Source: Thereva unica (Eukaryota; Arthropoda; Insecta; Diptera; Therevidae). From it: a stretch of 64,000 nt of DNA. This document shows positions 1-11,300 of this stretch, one piece after another. The notes under the pieces were generated by a model, which saw only the letters and a list, made by a program, of their open reading frames with translations, was not told where the DNA came from and made no database searches. The number at the start of each line of letters is the position of its first letter. The stretch's first letter is position 1. The position numbers and the translations under genes were made by a program. Where the stretch lies: positions 115,675,163 to 115,739,162 of the forward strand of contig OX465284.1 of NCBI GenBank assembly GCA_949987705.1. The letters are read 5' to 3'.

Positions 1-284
1 ATAAAATTTAACATGGCCGGGCTATTTCACTTAAAACCTCGAAATAAACAAGTTTCCACCACAAATAACCACAAATTATCTAGATTTGAATATCCTCTGA
101 CGAACTAGTCTACACTAATGCACACAGAAACAATGGATTCTTACGTGGTGATTGAAAGCATGTAATAAAAACAGAGGAGATTACCAATTTCGACAACGTG
201 GAGGTCCGCAGGACAAGTTAAAGAAAATCAAGTATTTTTAAAAGGTTATGCTACATTTTGTAAAATTTGAATTGCTTTTTATAG

Positions 285-3200
285 ACGCCGACAATCAACG
301 AAACGATGACGCTTCACTATTCCGGTGGTGAGAAACAAGAGGCCGGCGTCGGGTTTATGATCGATCGAAGGGCTGGCAGCAGCGTTATCGCATTCCAACC
401 GATATCCGAGCGTTTGGCGGTTATAACCATCGGTGGAACGATCAACGCCCATATCATATCCGATTATGCGATAACCGAGACCAGCTCCGACGGGAATAAG
501 GACAATTTTACGATCAGCTTCAACAGATGCTGGATACGACATTTCGAAAAGAATTAATCATACTCGCGGGGGACTTTAAGGGCCTAATACACTCAATCGA
601 GCAATTATAGGGTATCGCGCGCCCGCGAATATTAAGAAAACTATCCAACCAAATGAAATAATTTAAATTAGGTATTTTTAAGAAAACATAAATCTAGCTA
701 TTCATGGTGGAAAATTTTAATATTTTTTATTAGTATATTAGTTATAATGGTTCAAAGTTCCGTACCTGCGCCCGGAAAATACTCCTATTTAGGTGGAAAA
801 ATTTTAAAATTTTTTTAATGTACGATAAACTTAAATCGATTATCTAGCTATTCATGGTGGAAAATTTTTGAATTTTAGCCTTCTTTCATGAGTAAATTAT
901 GTTTTAAAAATTGTCCACAAAATTTAAGAACGAAAATTCCCTAAAATTCTTCAGTTTTAATACATCAAATTTCCGCTCCAAGCAAATCTCTGCGCTAGTT
1001 GTATTCTGTATAAAGCATTTGCGTAATCATACACGAGATGCGTTTGTATAAGTGAGAGCTTCTGCTTCGGCTTTTGCAGGGGAAATTTCAAACCTTTTTT
1101 GTTGCAGGCATGAATGGTGATCGTATTTTCGGGAAAAAATAAAATCTGAGGAAAAATCGGTTTGTTTGGCAAGAATTTTAATGACTTGCTTGATGGTGAT
1201 TTCCTTGATTTGAGAATTTAGGGATTCTTGCCCGGTGGTCAGGTAGTGATCAATCGGTGTTTATTATCTTGGCTTTATGAAAAACCCAAGAAAATATTTT
1301 AATGGCAAATACTACCTTCATGTAATAATTAAGTTTTATGACATCCTTGTTTTTCGTTATTGTCTTTTTAGCCGTAACAACTTCCCGGAACTAGATTCGC
1401 AAAAAAGGTGTATCCCTTGCACAGGTATTTTACAACATGAGTGTAGATAAATTTTGCGTAAATTCATTTTTTATGGTTTTTATTATTTTTGTATGTAAAT
1501 ATGGGCTTTGCTGGACCTCTGGGTTAATTTGGTAGGAGGTCCGGAAATTCGGAAAGTCGGGGGTGTTTTTCAGATTTTTTAGTAAAGGGGGTGGGAGCCA
1601 AACAAAAAAAACTAGTATCTAGCACTTGCTAAATTTCAAATCAGCAAAAGCAGCGATATCAAAATTTCACATGAATGAAAAATTTAAATATCAAACAAAA
1701 AAGATCTATTCTCATATCCCATGACAGGAACAAGTTCGTAGAGTGCATTACTGCGACATTAATTCAATTTCCATTCATAATTATCTAACACTGGCTTCAA
1801 TTTCTAGCCGGCGACACCGCAGAAGAGATTTCTTGAAAGTCGCCAGAAAATTTACCTCGGGCACGCACTCATAAAGTAAAGCCCAACAAGACATACGAAT
1901 GCAGCCGAACCCCTTTATTGTGCAAAGATTTCCCCTCCGGCGGCCGTGTTGTGCACTGCAAGCAGTGCACAACAGGTAATTTTGACTGTGTTAGGATGTT
2001 TTTGAGATTGGGTTAGTTTAATTTTGTGACTGTATTTTTTTTTAAGCTTCCCTTAATATTTTGTTGTTGGAACTGAATTTCATGTTGGACTTCGTCGCTG
2101 AGTGTATTAGGGCCTTAATGCACATTCAAGTGCAGATTGAACTGGCTGAGAAGGAACGATGGGCTAATTCGAACACGGGGTGATTAACGACAACGGTTTA
2201 CGCCTTCTTTCATTCGCAGCGTCAAACAATTTGATCGTTGGCAATAGCATCTTCCGCTATTCACTCAAACACCAACTCTCCTGGTGAAATCCATCCAACA
2301 ACGACTCGGCGATGTTAGACTACGTTTTGATCAGCGGAAGATTCCGATCGATGCTCAAATGTGCGTGGGCTCGATTGCGGATTGAACCATTTTCTTGTTC
2401 GAGCGAAGTTACAGAAGCGATTACAAAGAGCGAAGAAAATGGCGCCACCACCAGCCAATAAGAATGGGGCGTGCCTACTGGACCCGAGCATCGAAAGATA
2501 GTTTCAAATGGCATTATCCAATAGGTTCGCAGCGCTCGCAGTGCCGGATGATATCGATATAGCAAAAAGGCTATCGTCGGAGCCCATTGTGGGATGTGCA
2601 ATTGAGTTGTGTCCACCTATCCGTAAACGAACGCAGCCATGGATCTCGGAGAGCTGTCTGGACCTCATCGATCAGCGGAAACGAAGGAAACACGTCCAAT
2701 TTCGAGTAATACCAACGATTGAACAAAGAAGCTCGACAGAAAATGAAAACGGAACGGAAAGCGTACTGGAATAACGTTGCGGCCGACATGGAAGAAGCAC
2801 CATCGAGGTACGAGTAGCGGACGTTGTACCAGACAATCCGACCGTTAGGCGGCACAACAACATCAACAAACGACAACATCAAAAAATCGGATGGAACTTT
2901 CGTGGCCTCTTCCCATGGGCGCTTGCAGCGGTGGAGAGAATCTTCCGCTACGCTTCGCCACTTTTCTTCAACGTTGTGATCGACGCGAATAAGCGTGAAG
3001 CATTCAATGGACGACGTGGAGTTCAATACGACGACAACTTCGTAACAGACTTGATGTTTGCCGACGATAGCGCCATACTCGCTGACACGGATGCCGGAGC
3101 CACGGACATCTTATACGATATTTCTCGTATCGCCCGGTCATACGGGTTAAAAATCAATGCGGAAAAAACCAAAGTGCTCACAGCGGACGGATCGAAAACT

Positions 3201-3330
3201 AGTGTTCAACTTGATGGAACTTAAATCGAACAGATTTCGATGTTCAAATATTTGTGATTATTGGTTGAAGAAAGGAAAGTGGTATCGACGGCCGACCTTC
3301 CCAGCCACATCGGCCAGGCAACGAAGAATG
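285..3330 (+). mobile_element. Degraded non-LTR retrotransposon (endonuclease plus RT remnant) split by a DNA element
   Basis: Endonuclease N-half at 285-579 (VGFMIDRRAGS.., then an ILAGDF catalytic-strand motif) and C-half from 2115 (NDNGLRLLSF, NNLIVGNSIFR, LDYVLISGRFRSM). Next come a linker (NRFAALAVPDDID, QPWISESCLDLIDQ at 2520-2690) and an RT palm-to-thumb remnant at 2931-3330 with FADD at about 3058-3069 and GLKINAEKTKVL. Frameshifts, stops and a missing RT finger region show that it is dead. It is RTE-like by its domain words; the clade is not certain. The 580-2114 insertion is described separately. Confidence 0.8.
580..2114. mobile_element. piggyBac-like TTAA-flanked DNA element, 1535 bp
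   Basis: The ends are GGGCCTAATACACTCA (580-595) and its inverse at 2099-2114, with one mismatch in 16. TTAA stands directly outside both ends (576-579 and 2115-2118). Removing the element plus one TTAA rejoins the two halves of the host LINE endonuclease in frame (GDFNAHS), which proves the insertion. Inside there is no long ORF. A Cys-rich minus-strand stretch at 1781-1972 faintly recalls the C-terminal zinc domain of piggyBac transposases, but this is weak. Most likely a non-autonomous or decayed copy. Confidence 0.82.
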
Positions 3331-3524
3331 GAAACGAATAGTGAATGGAGTTCGAGACCTAGCGGCACCGACAGCAACGTATCCGTTGCCGGTACGCACC
3401 GCTCGGACCGGAGTCTTCACCAATCGTACGGTACACCTTTTTATTCACCTGGTAGTCTTGTACTGTCAACATCACAGCATTTCTCGCCTGATTAGCAGGA
3501 TTCACTTATTTAAGGAGGCATAAC

Positions 3525-3760
3525 AATTCGACGATTATGGAATTATTTCCCCAACCAGTATTTCCGAACTCGTACAACATCTGAGTTCAAGGTTCATCGA
3601 CATCTATTAGATTACTCCTCAGACCTGTCCTACTCTCTTCTGTCCTTCAAAGTAAGATTACTACCAGGCATTGCTCCATGTACTGATAGAAATGGCAGAC
3701 TGATAGTACAAAGGGCGTCTTTACTACGAGCGTTATCTTTAGTTTACTTAATACCAAGAG
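3525..3760 (+). mobile_element. 3' end of a jockey-like LINE (family J), fragment
   Basis: It matches the 3' region of the copies at 26255, 48050 and 54200: VFPNSYN/SEFK-type C-terminus, then the shared 3' UTR words ACTACCAGGCATTGC and TAGTACAAAGGG. Frames are broken. Confidence 0.65.
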
Positions 3761-3919
3761 AAACCGAAAGGTGGAAAAATAATAAAAACGAGCACATAAG
3801 AAACAAAAACTATTTTTAAAACAGCAATTACTCACCAAAGCCTTCTCAAGAGTCAGCAATTACAATAATAAATATAAATTAAAGAAAATTACGATTTTCT
3901 AAAAAATAACTAAATTTAC

Positions 3920-4059
3920 CTTAATTCTAGAGACAGCTTCCTCGGCCTGCATCATTCTAGTAGATTTTGTCGGTTGGCCTTCGCAAACAAGCTGAGTAGA
4001 TCCTAAATATCTGGCCCGAAACAGAACACCTTCAATCAATACTGTTGGATCCAGTAAAG
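3920..4059 (-). CDS. X11L: X11L copy B exon 6 (start of PTB domain)
   Basis: 140 nt, residues 690-736: [20 protein letters not shown], then [20 protein letters not shown] and EAVSRIK, ending at AAG|GTAAAT, the same donor position and phase as copy A exon 8. Acceptor tatttctctag. It is too short for a standard ORF scan but unmistakable by identity to copy A. Confidence 0.92.
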
Positions 4060-6681
4060 CTAGAGAAATAATTGGCCGTTAGGCTACAATTTGTGGAGAT
4101 AAATACATAATAGAAGATATCGACAGGACTTACATGTGTTAGTGCAATTTTGTTCGTTGTGCATTTTTATTGACATGTTTTTTTTTTTATATTTTTATAT
4201 TTTTAGATATATTTATTTTTTTTAGGTTTATTTGGAATTCGTGAAAGCGTGGAATTTGGTTGGAAAATTTTTTTTAATTTAATTTTTTTTATGACGGTAA
4301 AAAGAATAAAAAAGTCTTACAAAATTACACAAAATTCAATATTAGATAAATGATCTTACCTTCTTTATTTCTGGATTTTGATTTCTTATCGCCATTTGTT
4401 GAATCCTTTTTGGATTTTATCGATCCAGTTGGACTTTTTGAAAATTGCAGTTTCTCAGGAGAAGTTAGTGTAACATCATTTGTGCCAATTATTTGACAAT
4501 GTTCTGGTGATGTTGGTGTTAGAGATGTGCCAATACCTTGCCGGATAGTTGCCGATGTAAATGTTTGCGGCTTAACAGTTGTTGCAGTAGTTGCTGTTGT
4601 TAGTGTTGCCGCAGATGTTGATGGTGAACTAAGAGTGTTAGATGATAATAAGCCAGAAGTTGAATTAATAGGAGATTTTAAGCGTGAAGCTTTAGACCAT
4701 GACTAGTTTTAAAAATATTAATAATAATAAATAAGCAATATAAGTAATTTTAATTCTTAATTAATAAACAAGATATTTAATATACCTTATCATCATAAAA
4801 ACCTTGATCATCTAACCTTTGTTGACCTAATAGTCTATCTGTTTCTAAATCTGTATCGGCTTCTTCTTCATCGTGGCAGGAATCTTTTGGTATATGTTCT
4901 ATTACAATACTTTCATGTGATGAACTACGACGAGGAACCCAAACTGGTGATTCTCGACCACCTTGTAATACTTCATCACAATATTTGGTTTTCTCAGGAA
5001 GCGTTTTTGTTCTTTGTAAAGCTGATCGAATATCTTTAAGAGCTTCTTGTATATCTTGCGGCTCAGTATCAACTATTGAGTGTCTGTGTGGTGCGGGAGC
5101 GGGTGGCGGAGGTGTTGATTGTGTTATATCTAATAATTGCAAAAATATATAAGTCCTAAAGTTAAATTTATATAAAAACAAAACTTACTCATTGCGTAAA
5201 TGGAATCAAAATTAGTTTCTTTGTGATTTTTACAATTGTTACTATTATTACTACTCAGTTCTACAACACTGTTAGTTGTATCCTTTTTTCTTATATCCAC
5301 ATTCTCCACGGGAGTGATTTCTAAATATTTGTTATCAATTACAACTGATAAATTATTTTCGGTATCAGATGCATGTCCACTAGATAGACCATCTTCAAGC
5401 ACTGGCATACTAGTATAAAGACGGCCAAAATCTGTTTGACAATTGATGTCATTCGATAAGCTATCTAGATCGCCACAGTTAGAATCATAATCAGTTGTTT
5501 CGGGTGATAATGTAAAATTTCTTGAATGCCGACGAATGTTCGCTTCTAGTTCAGTGTCAGCTAATTCACCACTACTTCGGCTGTTTGAATCAATGTAAAG
5601 CTCAATATCATTCTGATCATAATTATCACAAATTAGTTGCTGAAAATATAATTAGGGTATAAGGTATAATTTTGTTGAACAGAATGAAGGTTTCTCACTT
5701 GCTGACGTGGTGACCGATGTACCATAAATTCTTCTTTTGGGATTCTAGCTAATCTCTGCCCGATATAAGCTTGTTCAGCTTTTTTATCCTCATTTTGATT
5801 ATGTTCTTGATGTGTATCCTAAATTTAAACATTTATAGAGATATATAACATTTATAAAACTTTTCACTTACACAACTTCCTAAGTCATCGCTCTCGTTAA
5901 AATCACTGAATTTTCTCTCCTCCTCCGTGTTGGGACCCTTAAAAAATTCCTCAAGCACTTTTCGCGTTTCTGAGAATTCATACAAATAATCAAATGTTGG
6001 AGTCTTTGGTTTATTTTGTTCAGCAGCCACATCGTTATCAGTTGAATTTTGTTTACTAATACTTTCTTGTTGTTGTGTAAAGTCTTGTTGTTGTGCATTG
6101 GGCGACACCCGCTGCGGGAATCCCGGTCTTGGCGGGAAAAGCGACGGTGATGTTCCCACATTCGAATTTCTTATATTAAAATTAGACTGCGACATTTCAT
6201 GCTGATGATTACCAATACGTCGTGGTGATCCTTCATATTCGGCAATTGGCAACTGGCCAATCATTTTAGTAACTTTAAGCACATCATCACTGTTGCATTC
6301 TCGATCAGATTTTTTCATCCAATTTGTGTCGATATCATCGAAAACTACTATCTCCCCGTCACGTACCAATCCGATGCCCGCTTTGCCGATATCAGTTGGT
6401 GACCCGGGACTTGTTGATGTTTGACTATCATGCTGACTAACTGGACTCCGGCCGACACGGATTTGATGCTGATGATGTTGGGAGTAATGGATTTCTGTCA
6501 AGTCAGGGGAATTTAATACTGTACTGGCTGGAGTCGTGTTGGGGCTCCGTTTGCGCATCTCCCAGACGAATCTTTCCTGAGGTTTTTCGTACTTATCATA
6601 AATAGTATCGTTATTCATTTTAGAATTGTTATTGTTATGCGTATGTCGTGGCATATAGCCGCCATCACCTTCAGGATTCAT
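3920..6681 (-). CDS. X11L: X11L paralogue, copy B (5' six coding exons, incomplete at left)
   Basis: Exons in transcript order: 6681-5872, 5818-5699, 5639-5189, 5129-4786, 4702-4360 and 4059-3920. All join in phase with GT..AG sites and give 736 codons without a stop. The start ATG has A at -3. The protein follows copy A block by block: [80 protein letters not shown], the [11 protein letters not shown] run, ETDRLLG and the start of the PTB domain. Introns are 53, 59, 59, 83 and 300 bp. The next exon (rest of PTB and the PDZ domains) must lie left of 3920, yet no such sequence is visible down to position 1, so the intron exceeds 3.9 kb or the gene is 3'-truncated. The intact frames argue for a working gene. 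Confidence 0.88.
4360..4702 (-). CDS. X11L: X11L copy B exon 5
   Basis: 343 nt, residues 576-689, from [17 protein letters not shown] to SKSRNKE; Thr/Ser-rich in the middle and Lys-rich at the end, like the corresponding part of copy A exon 7. Acceptor ttaaaactag, donor GAAG|GTAAGA, phase 1. It has no ATG-started frame of its own. Confidence 0.8.
4786..5129 (-). CDS. X11L: X11L copy B exon 4
   Basis: 344 nt, residues 461-575: [17 protein letters not shown], the acidic [18 protein letters not shown] block, then a GTATAT donor after GATAAG. Copy A reads through this donor position in one exon. Acceptor tgcaattattag. Confidence 0.86.
5189..5639 (-). CDS. X11L: X11L copy B exon 3
   Basis: 451 nt, residues 311-460, from [14 protein letters not shown] to the DSIYAM end. 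It contains [16 protein letters not shown] running straight into [20 protein letters not shown] without the intron found there in copy A. Acceptor atattttcag, donor ATGA|GTAAGT, phase 1 like copy A exon 6. Confidence 0.88.
5699..5818 (-). CDS. X11L: X11L copy B exon 2
   Basis: 120 nt, residues 271-310, from [20 protein letters not shown] to HRSPRQQ. Acceptor gtttaaatttag, donor CAA|GTGAGA, phase 0 at both ends. The left intron position matches copy A exon 4|5; the right one is absent from copy A. Confidence 0.85.
5872..6681 (-). CDS. X11L: X11L copy B exon 1
   Basis: 810 nt, residues 1-270, starting [19 protein letters not shown] and ending DLGSC before GTAAGT. This single exon covers what is spread over four exons in copy A. 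A possible acceptor (tttattttag) at 6807-6806 would place a 5' UTR exon start at 6805; that leader would carry a short upstream ORF (ATGAATAAC.. to TGA). Confidence 0.87.
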
Positions 6682-7049
6682 TTTTTAGATTTTTCAAGTT
6701 TTTTTTTGTTTGTTTTGTGTATAATTATTATTTGTTTTTATTATTTACAAATTTGCCTCTAATTATTGTCACTTCACTTCACTCGAGTTGTTATTCATTT
6801 CAGTTCTAAAATAAATAAGAAGGGTGTTGATTAATTGTGGGAATTTTAAACGTTCTTTCGAAGTTCAGATGAGAAAGACAAGCTCAAGCTCAATTGGTGG
6901 CTATTTTCACATTGAATCTTCTACCCATTGGAAAAACTAGCACCCACCATTAGTAATAAATGTAGTAAAGCCGTTTCTCTAGTTACAAATTAAAATATAT
7001 GGAGGAATCAAGCCATGAAGGAACCTTGGGAGTCTAGCCATTTCAACTG

Positions 7050-7265
7050 ATCACTAAAGAAGTGGTAATCTAGGGGTTAAGGCACCCGACTACCATCCCA
7101 GAGGTTCGTGATTCGAATACTCCCGCGGGAGTATTAGATGGGAGTCAGTAAAACAAATCCGCAGGTCTTTCACTCTTCCCTGTACTATCTTTCCGACTAA
7201 TGCTTGCTGTCCGACATTGCAGGCAATAATTGAAACTGTCACACAGAGACTTTACTTCTGAGCAT
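7050..7265 (+). mobile_element. tRNA-derived SINE
   Basis: The head has a pol III A-box-like stretch (TCTAGGGGTTAAGGCACCCG) and a B-box-like stretch (GGTTCGTGATTCGAATACTC). The same head recurs on the minus strand at about 44770-44850. The cloverleaf is too degenerate for a functional tRNA. The body boundaries are approximate. Confidence 0.6.
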
Positions 7266-7345
7266 ACATACATATAAAACAGATGTTCGAAAGTTATTCC
7301 TTTACATTTCTAAACCAGATCCCTTTTGGATTCTACTCCTTAACG

Positions 7346-8084
7346 TATTGTTTCTCAACCTTTTTAGTCTTGCGAACCCGTGAGAAGCAAAAAAATTAAG
7401 TAACAAATCATGACTATAAAATTGGTTGAAAGATAAAAATCCAAACATATGGTGCAATTTTCTCGGGTTTGATCGGGTCGAAGACGAAGAAGATGATTCT
7501 TCCGTCAAATCGGTCGTAAAATTGAGTTATTTAGGTCGATCCGGCACCGCGCCGACGCTTTCCGTGTCAGAGACTTTCGTTCACACAGTACTACCTTTTC
7601 CACATCAGTGCTCATTGGTCAATGGCATCTGCAATCACTTTTTAGTTTTGAAATATGGACACTGATCTCAAGTGTTGCTCTTAGACGAGGAGGAAAACCA
7701 TAAAAAAGAGAGTGGGCAGATCTCATGTGACTCTTCGAGAAGTGGAACTAAATTCTACGAATACGTTTCACGTCCGGTAAATTAAAAAATATCGGACGGA
7801 CGCCTGAAGGGTACTGAAAACTTCGGGGTCCCACTGCGTCGGATGTGTGGGATCACGCCGCGCCTTTCCCAATTCGTTTCCATGGAATACATCGCGCCGT
7901 TTTTTTTTCACTGATGCCCCGGTACTGATGTCGTCACCACGTCAGGCTTTTATATGGTTGTTTTTCATGGTTATATATGTATCATTTGATTATAATTAAA
8001 ATATTTTTTTATGCGGCCCTCCTTATAACTAATGACCCTTGGAAAAACCCTTGGAGGTCGCGATCCTCAGGTTGAGAAACAATG
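7346..8084. mobile_element. hAT-type non-autonomous element, 739 bp
   Basis: The ends are TATTGTTTCTCAACCT and, inverted, CATTGTTTCTCAACCT, typical of hAT termini. An exact 8 bp target duplication CCTTAACG flanks it (7338-7345 and 8085-8092). The interior holds only short open frames (for example 7426-7665) that I do not recognise; no transposase. Confidence 0.85.
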
Positions 8085-8092
8085 CCTTAACG

Positions 8093-9680
8093 TATTGCTA
8101 AAGCGTAGCCACGTAAAATTTCGTTTTTATACGGCTGGCTATGGAATTCAATCTGACCACGACTTTTTTTATGATCAAATTCGCAAATTCTCATACAAAA
8201 ACTCGAACTACTTTTAGTTATTTGCGTTCAGTAAAGTTTCTTATCTCATCATGTGACGCTATTGTTTAGTTGTTAAAGCAACAATTACAAATTATTCAAA
8301 TATATTCTCAAATTTGAATTTCTCTTGTTCATACTCTTCGTCATTTTTATGATCAAACGAAATACCCGTCAGAGCGAACTTGTTCAATGCTTTTAAGCGA
8401 AAAATATCTTCGTGACATTGCAATACCTTTAAGATGTTCCAAAGAACTGCACATTTCATATGGCAAGAATCTGTGGCGATGTAGAGTAGAATGTGGGTTT
8501 ACATATTTATAAGATTAATTTGGAAGAAGAACTTTGAACAAATGATACTTTATTGGGTCATAGATGTAGTCATGAGGCTGTCGCACGAATGGAAACTGAT
8601 GAGTCATATCTATTGCAACATTTTGTTTAGTGATTAACTCTCTACCACATTTGAAATGAAAACAGCTGACTTGTCCACAAGCGAGAATCTCAAAATCTCT
8701 AGAAGATCTATATTACTTAACTTTATTCCAACTGAAGCTTGCACGCTATGACATAATCCAAATGCTCCCCTGGGCTTTCCACATAGAAAGACAAGACATT
8801 AAAAAAGCTCCATTGATATAACAATCCCTAGTAAAATATTTAAACTTTGTGCCTAGAATAGACCAACAATGCCCATATCTATATTTTCGACGAGTTTAGA
8901 CAATTGTTATTCTCGAAAAGTGCTCTATATTCTTAGATTGCTCTTTGACTCCCAGTAGACATAAGTATCAAGAACTTTATATATTGGCACATATGTAAAT
9001 TAAAAAATAAAAGCGAATTTCACTCAATCAACAATATTCAAATCTGCTTCTGTTCGTTTCGTCAAGGAATCACAAAACGAAAAAAACAAGCCTTAAAAGC
9101 CAAAATCAGCTCTGAACCTTCGAGTATCATTTCAATTGCTCGCTTGAAGCATTCACTTTGAAGTCTTATGGATCTCCTATAAAAAACTTAAAAATTAAAA
9201 ATAAAAATTCGGGAATATGTGATTCCATCGTTTCAGGTTCACAATTCTAGCCATATTAAAGCCAGAAAGTTATTTTTAAGACTTCTCTCGATTTCCCATC
9301 AAGTGGCTAACAAGAAGGTGAATCGATAAGACTACCAGGACACGTGTGCCGCCATGCAATTGCTCTAAAGTGGCAAAGGTTAAATTTTAATTTTTGGTTT
9401 GGGGGAATTAAAAAGCGTTTTCTTGGTTGAAAATGGAAATTTCTTCTCGTTTGTTTTGAAATTTTGAAGTATTGCTTTACGTAAGAGGCTCATCTCTCAC
9501 ACACCTAAGTGGCTTCTTGTTAAGAGCTCTAGGATAAATTAAGCTGTGTGAAATGTTGCACTAAATTGGAGAAAGATGTTCGTGTTAAAATCTGTTTTTT
9601 TAATTTTGAGAGTTTGTTTTGCAAATGGTTTGTGTAAACACACAAGTTCTTTGAAATAGTTTGATGGTTGGAAAGTGATT
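8093..9680. other. Intergenic, nothing recognised
   Basis: AT-rich sequence between the 739 bp hAT element and a LINE tail. No coding frame of recognisable character, no repeat structure seen. Confidence 0.5.
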
Positions 9681-9689
9681 TTGTTATGT

Positions 9690-9875
9690 GAAAGTCCAGG
9701 GTTAGGAGTCGTCCTTTGTACTTTGTACCGTCATGTCGTAATCGTTATTGTGCAATGTCTAGTAGTAAACTTGGTTCGAAGATAGGAATAGAGGACTTGA
9801 TAGGTAAATAGGAGTTTGAAGTGTGCTAAAGGAGGATGGAGCTTGCGTTTGAGCTCCTGGATGTAGTAGCAGTAA
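9690..9875 (-). mobile_element. 3' end of family J LINE, fragment
   Basis: Read on the minus strand it carries the family's 3' UTR words (TACTAGACATTGCAC; TACAAAGGACGAC). It corresponds to 27700-27880, also on the minus strand. Confidence 0.6.
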
Positions 9876-10129
9876 TGCTGAACTAGGCATGCGGAATCCG
9901 TAGGATTCTTGGAATATGGGCAGTAGAATCATCTGAACTTAACAGAGAAATACTAATAATATTGCAAAGTATTAATAAAAATAGATTTAGACCATCCGAA
10001 CATGAGTCGACTGATTTGCAATTCCATTTAAACGTTTCGACATTTTCTACAACCTCGATGTTGTCCACCAAAACATTTCTCAAGTGCTTAACTCTCAATG
10101 CTTAATATCCATTAAGAGCGCTGTCTGTA

Positions 10130-10335
10130 GCGGGTATTGAGTTTCCAAGCAGAGTTTAACCTGGGTTAGCTCAAAGTAAGCGCCTATGGAAACGCGGGTT
10201 GAGTAAAGTTTCGTTATATTCAAGAAAACTCCACGAAACACGTCGGATTAGGGCGGATTTTGCATATGCGTTTGTTTAAGTGCGTTTACTGTACATATAC
10301 CAACGGAGACACGAAATTATTAATCTGTTACTTCA
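10130..10335. repeat. MITE-like repeat, TTGAGTTTCC family, short form
   Basis: GAGTTTCCAAGCAGAGTTTA, CTGGGTTAGCTC, ATGGAAACGCGGGTTGAGT and AAACACGTCGG match, in inverse orientation, the longer copy at about 38030-38535. The short copy looks internally deleted. Confidence 0.55.
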
Positions 10336-10399
10336 TGCCAGGCATATGAGTGTACGTACCGCCGTGGCTAATTGTATTGTATGTTAAACGAACTACTGA

Positions 10400-11300
10400 G
10401 TCAGTCAAAGAAAATATTCAGGTTACTGGTAGAAGAGTCCTACCGGCTACATAGTGGCAAAATCAAATTTCGGCAGGGACCTTAATATCTATTGGGGAAT
10501 TTCAAGATTTCTAACCCGATTAAGGCTATGACGTTGTCCTGTACACAGATGGATCTAAATCAGAGTCAGGCTTAGGGTCGAAACTTTTCTCCATGCTTAA
10601 ACATCAAAACTACGGAAATCTTATTATCAGATAGTTAAGCGACTATCAAGGCATTAGTTTGGCCCATATATAGTCCACACTGGATCACAGGAACATTGGA
10701 AGAAACGAGACGGCAGATGAATTGGCCAGGCTAAGGTCAACCGGTGGAGAATGTACAGAAGCCGTTGTGCATGTACGTTCTCTCTGTAGCTGGGTCCAGA
10801 TGAAGGAGCCAAACAGCATACGTCAAGGCTAGGAAGACTTGGTCTTGTTATATCAATCAGAAATCGCGCGAATTCTTGATATTGCCTCATCAAGACATCG
10901 CCAGAATCGTTTTAATAATTACGGAGACTAGACAATTAGGCATCAGGCAGCCAGATTGAGAAGTCAGTAGGACAACAATCCTCTTAGTTGTGGAGAAGAA
11001 CAGATCGGTGGAGCTGTCCCGCTCCGCCTAAGTTCAGATACCGTATACGTGAAAATCTATTCTTAAAGGACTTAGGGGAGGTTTCAATAAAAAAAAATAA
11101 GAGATTTGATTCAGCACTTATACATATGACTGGCTGGATGTATAGTCATTCCTATCTCAATGCGCTTTGTGACGCAAAAGTTATTGATGAGTCCAATCAG
11201 ACCAAACCAAGACACGACCAAATCTGCGACAAGTGTGCCCCAGCCTGCGGTTTAAATGGGACTGTCGCTCCTACCTACCTACCTACCATAATTTTACCAG
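10400..11300 (+). mobile_element. LINE remnant with RNase H domain and TACC-repeat tail
   Basis: RNase H motifs in shifting frames: LYTDGSKSESGLG (about 10540) and NIGRNETADELARLRS (about 10690-10740). A degenerate C-terminal Cys motif region follows near 10980-11040. The stretch closes with CCTACCTACCTACCTACC at 11270-11288, probably the 3' tail. Of jockey/I/R1 type; multiple frameshifts. Confidence 0.65.

Noticed and set aside
1781..1972. Cys-rich 63-codon frame as a piggyBac transposase C-terminus
   Set aside because: The cysteine spacing matches only loosely and no DDD core is visible nearby.
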